From DAOTWP01 sp034435675 (GTDB lineage: Bacteria > Chloroflexota > Anaerolineae > Aggregatilineales > Phototrophicaceae): a DNA stretch of 41,413 bases. The position numbers were made by a program, and so were the translations under genes. Location of the stretch: contig DAOTWP010000172.1 in NCBI GenBank assembly GCA_034435675.1, positions 1 to 41,413 of the forward strand. The letters are read 5' to 3'. This document shows positions 40,237-41,413 of this stretch, piece by piece; position 1 is the stretch's first letter, and every line of letters begins with the position of its first letter. Under the pieces are notes generated by a model. The model did no database searches and was not told the origin of the DNA. It saw only the letters and a program-made list of their open reading frames with translations.

Positions 40237-41413
40237 TCAATTGTCCTCTTGACTTGCTTCGTCCACAAATGCCGGAGGAGTCTTTGGCAGTGAGCCATCC
40301 GGCGGGATGGGGCGCTGGTTTAGCGTTGTAAGTACCTCATCGTCAATTTCCCGCCCGTTAAAGCGTTTGTACATGGTTGGGTTTTCCAGCGGATCAACCG
40401 CATATCGCCAGCGGTATGCGCCAATTTCACGCAGCAGGGAACGGCATTCATTACAGCGCGCGATGCGCCGTGTACGCGGGATACCAAAGATGCGTTCCTG
40501 CCGGGCTTCAACGCTGAGCTGCCCACGCTGGCATACCGGGCAGGTCGTGATGACAAAGCCCTTTATATAGCGGTCTGCCGCCCTGCTGCTGCGGAAATAC
40601 AAGCCAACATAACCCAGAATCAGCAGTACCACCGCAGCCCCGATCAATGTTTCTGGCGGTAATCCAACCGATCCGGCGATGGGCGGGACGACGCCAATAG
40701 ATGCCCCCGAACCGCTTTCAGGTGGAAGACCGGTTGCCGCGATGCCTGCCGCTGCGGGTGTCGCCGTCGCAGAAGGTTCGGTAGCGATCTCCGGCAGTGG
40801 GGTTGCCAGTACTGCGGCTGGATTGCCTGTGGCACTCGCCGCTGGTGTGAACGTTGATGAAGCAGTAGTCGCTGTGGTCTGTGTCGGTTCGGTTGATGGC
40901 GATGCGGCGATTGCCGCCTGTTCGCCTGTCGCTGCAAAGGTTTCTGATGGTGCTGCCGCTGGTGTTTCGGTGTGAGGCGTTATCTCAGTATGCGTTGAAC
41001 TGGCAGGTGGTGTTGCGCTCGGTATATCAGTCGCAGGAATAGCGGTATATGTGGCTGTGGTGGTGGCTGTTTCCGTGGCTGCGGTCGTTGCGCTGGGCTT
41101 GGCTGTGGCCGTTTCTGTCGGCGTTGTGGTTAGCGTACTGGTTGGCGTTTCCGTCAGTGTTGGTGTAAGTGTTGCTGTGGCACTCGCCATTGCGGTGTTT
41201 GTGGGTGTTGCGGTTTGGGTTGCGGTGGAGGTATGTGTAGCTGTTATCGTCGCAGTCGCCGTATTGGTGGGTATGGCGGTTGCCGTTGCGGTGCTGGTCG
41301 CAGTCGCCGTATTGGTGGGTATGGCGGTTGCCGTTGCGGTGCTGGTCGCCGTCGCCGTATTAGTGGGTGTAGTGGTTGCTGTCGCGGTGCTGGTCGCAGT
41401 CGCCGTATTGGTG
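40237..41413 (-). CDS. 5'-incomplete stalked single-pass membrane protein with cytoplasmic zinc ribbon
   Basis: The frame is open from the window edge to the stop at 40237-40239; the start lies outside, and the ATG at 41190 is only an internal Met in the repeat region. Visible parts are a Thr/Ala/Pro-rich stalk with tandem repeats, a TM helix (LIGAAVVLLILGYVGLYF), and about 120 cytoplasmic residues with a C-x2-C...C-x2-C zinc ribbon (CPVC and CNEC). The orientation, with the stalk outside, is inferred. The following M23 gene starts seven bases after its stop, so the two are probably co-expressed. No family is recognised; the zinc ribbon may bind nucleic acid or protein. Confidence 0.75.
   Translation of the reverse strand, partial: TNTATATSTATATTTPTNTATATSTATATAIPTNTATATSTATATAIPTNTATATITATHTSTATQTATPTNTAMASATATLTPTLTETPTSTLTTTPTETATAKPSATTAATETATTTATYTAIPATDIPSATPPASSTHTEITPHTETPAAAPSETFAATGEQAAIAASPSTEPTQTTATTASSTFTPAASATGNPAAVLATPLPEIATEPSATATPAAAGIAATGLPPESGSGASIGVVPPIAGSVGLPPETLIGAAVVLLILGYVGLYFRSSRAADRYIKGFVITTCPVCQRGQLSVEARQERIFGIPRTRRIARCNECRSLLREIGAYRWRYAVDPLENPTMYKRFNGREIDDEVLTTLNQRPIPPDGSLPKTPPAFVDEASQEDN
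41251..41413. repeat. 48-bp tandem repeat coding the Thr/Ala stalk
   Basis: Units start at 41251, 41299, 41347 and 41395 (the last cut by the edge). The first two 48-base units are identical at every position; the third has scattered, mostly silent changes. Each codes 16 residues of the type TNTATATSTATATAIP on the minus strand. The array continues outside the window. Confidence 0.9.

Noticed and set aside
41251..41413. CRISPR-like periodic repeat
   Set aside because: The 48-base units abut directly with no unique spacers and lie in frame in a coding region, so this is a protein-coding tandem repeat.

Overview
The window looks like a chromosomal segment of a bacterium of the phylum Chloroflexota, probably Anaerolineae-like. 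This is an inference from style and gene content, not from a marker-gene comparison. The reasons are: moderately GC-rich DNA with frequent GTG and TTG starts; many exported proteins carrying Thr-Pro/Thr-Ala stalks or linkers; YfhO- and ArnT-like polytopic glycosyltransferases; FHA proteins beside a SEDS protein and a penicillin-binding-like protein; and no sign of outer-membrane biogenesis genes. I saw no rRNA, tRNA, CRISPR array, insertion sequence or phage gene. It reads as ordinary core chromosome with some unusual proteins.

Layout. (1) 1-2067: the tail of a nucleotide-sugar dehydratase/reductase, tatD, and a convergent gene for an exported protein made of three copies of one repeat. (2) 2213-10346: a tightly overlapping five-gene surface-polysaccharide or protein-glycosylation operon (GT2, GT4, ArnT-like, YfhO-like, O-antigen-ligase-like). 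(3) 10483-11590: rpsF-ssb-rpsR. (4) 11747-13159: a membrane-anchored parvulin-type foldase. (5) 13353-19186: fhaA-fhaB-SDR-mtnP-SEDS-PBP operon, apparently started by a leaderless promoter and insulated by two hairpins. (6) 19197-20270: a UPF0104/MprF-like membrane protein, minus strand. (7) 20536-25421: a C39 peptidase-TPR protein, then murJ, an MBL hydrolase and an alkaline-phosphatase-superfamily enzyme. (8) 25630-31301: flavin reductase, ffh, rpsP-khpA-rimM, dprA, manC. (9) 31378-35152: topA and a two-pass membrane protein of unknown function. (10) 35257-36594, minus strand: an MBL hydrolase and greA. (11) 36960-39101: a solute-binding/SH3/CARDB fusion. (12) 39171-41413, minus strand: an M23 peptidase and a 5'-incomplete stalked zinc-ribbon membrane protein with 48-bp tandem repeats.

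How the genes fit together. Much of the window concerns the cell envelope. ManC makes GDP-mannose, which could feed the reductase at the left edge and the glycosyltransferase cluster. MurJ, the SEDS polymerase, the PBP-like protein, the foldase and the M23 and C39 peptidases would act on or across the wall.

The most striking observation is that the PBP-like protein at 17639-19186 keeps the class B PBP scaffold but has lost all three transpeptidase motifs (SxxK is ALLQ, SxN is GCP, KTG is QVA). It sits directly after its SEDS partner, in an operon resembling the actinobacterial fhaA-fhaB-pstP-rodA-pbpA-pknA-pknB locus but lacking the kinases and phosphatase. Within the same operon is an SDR protein that also lacks its catalytic Tyr and Lys. 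Together they suggest a SEDS complex whose PBP partner is a structural or allosteric subunit only.
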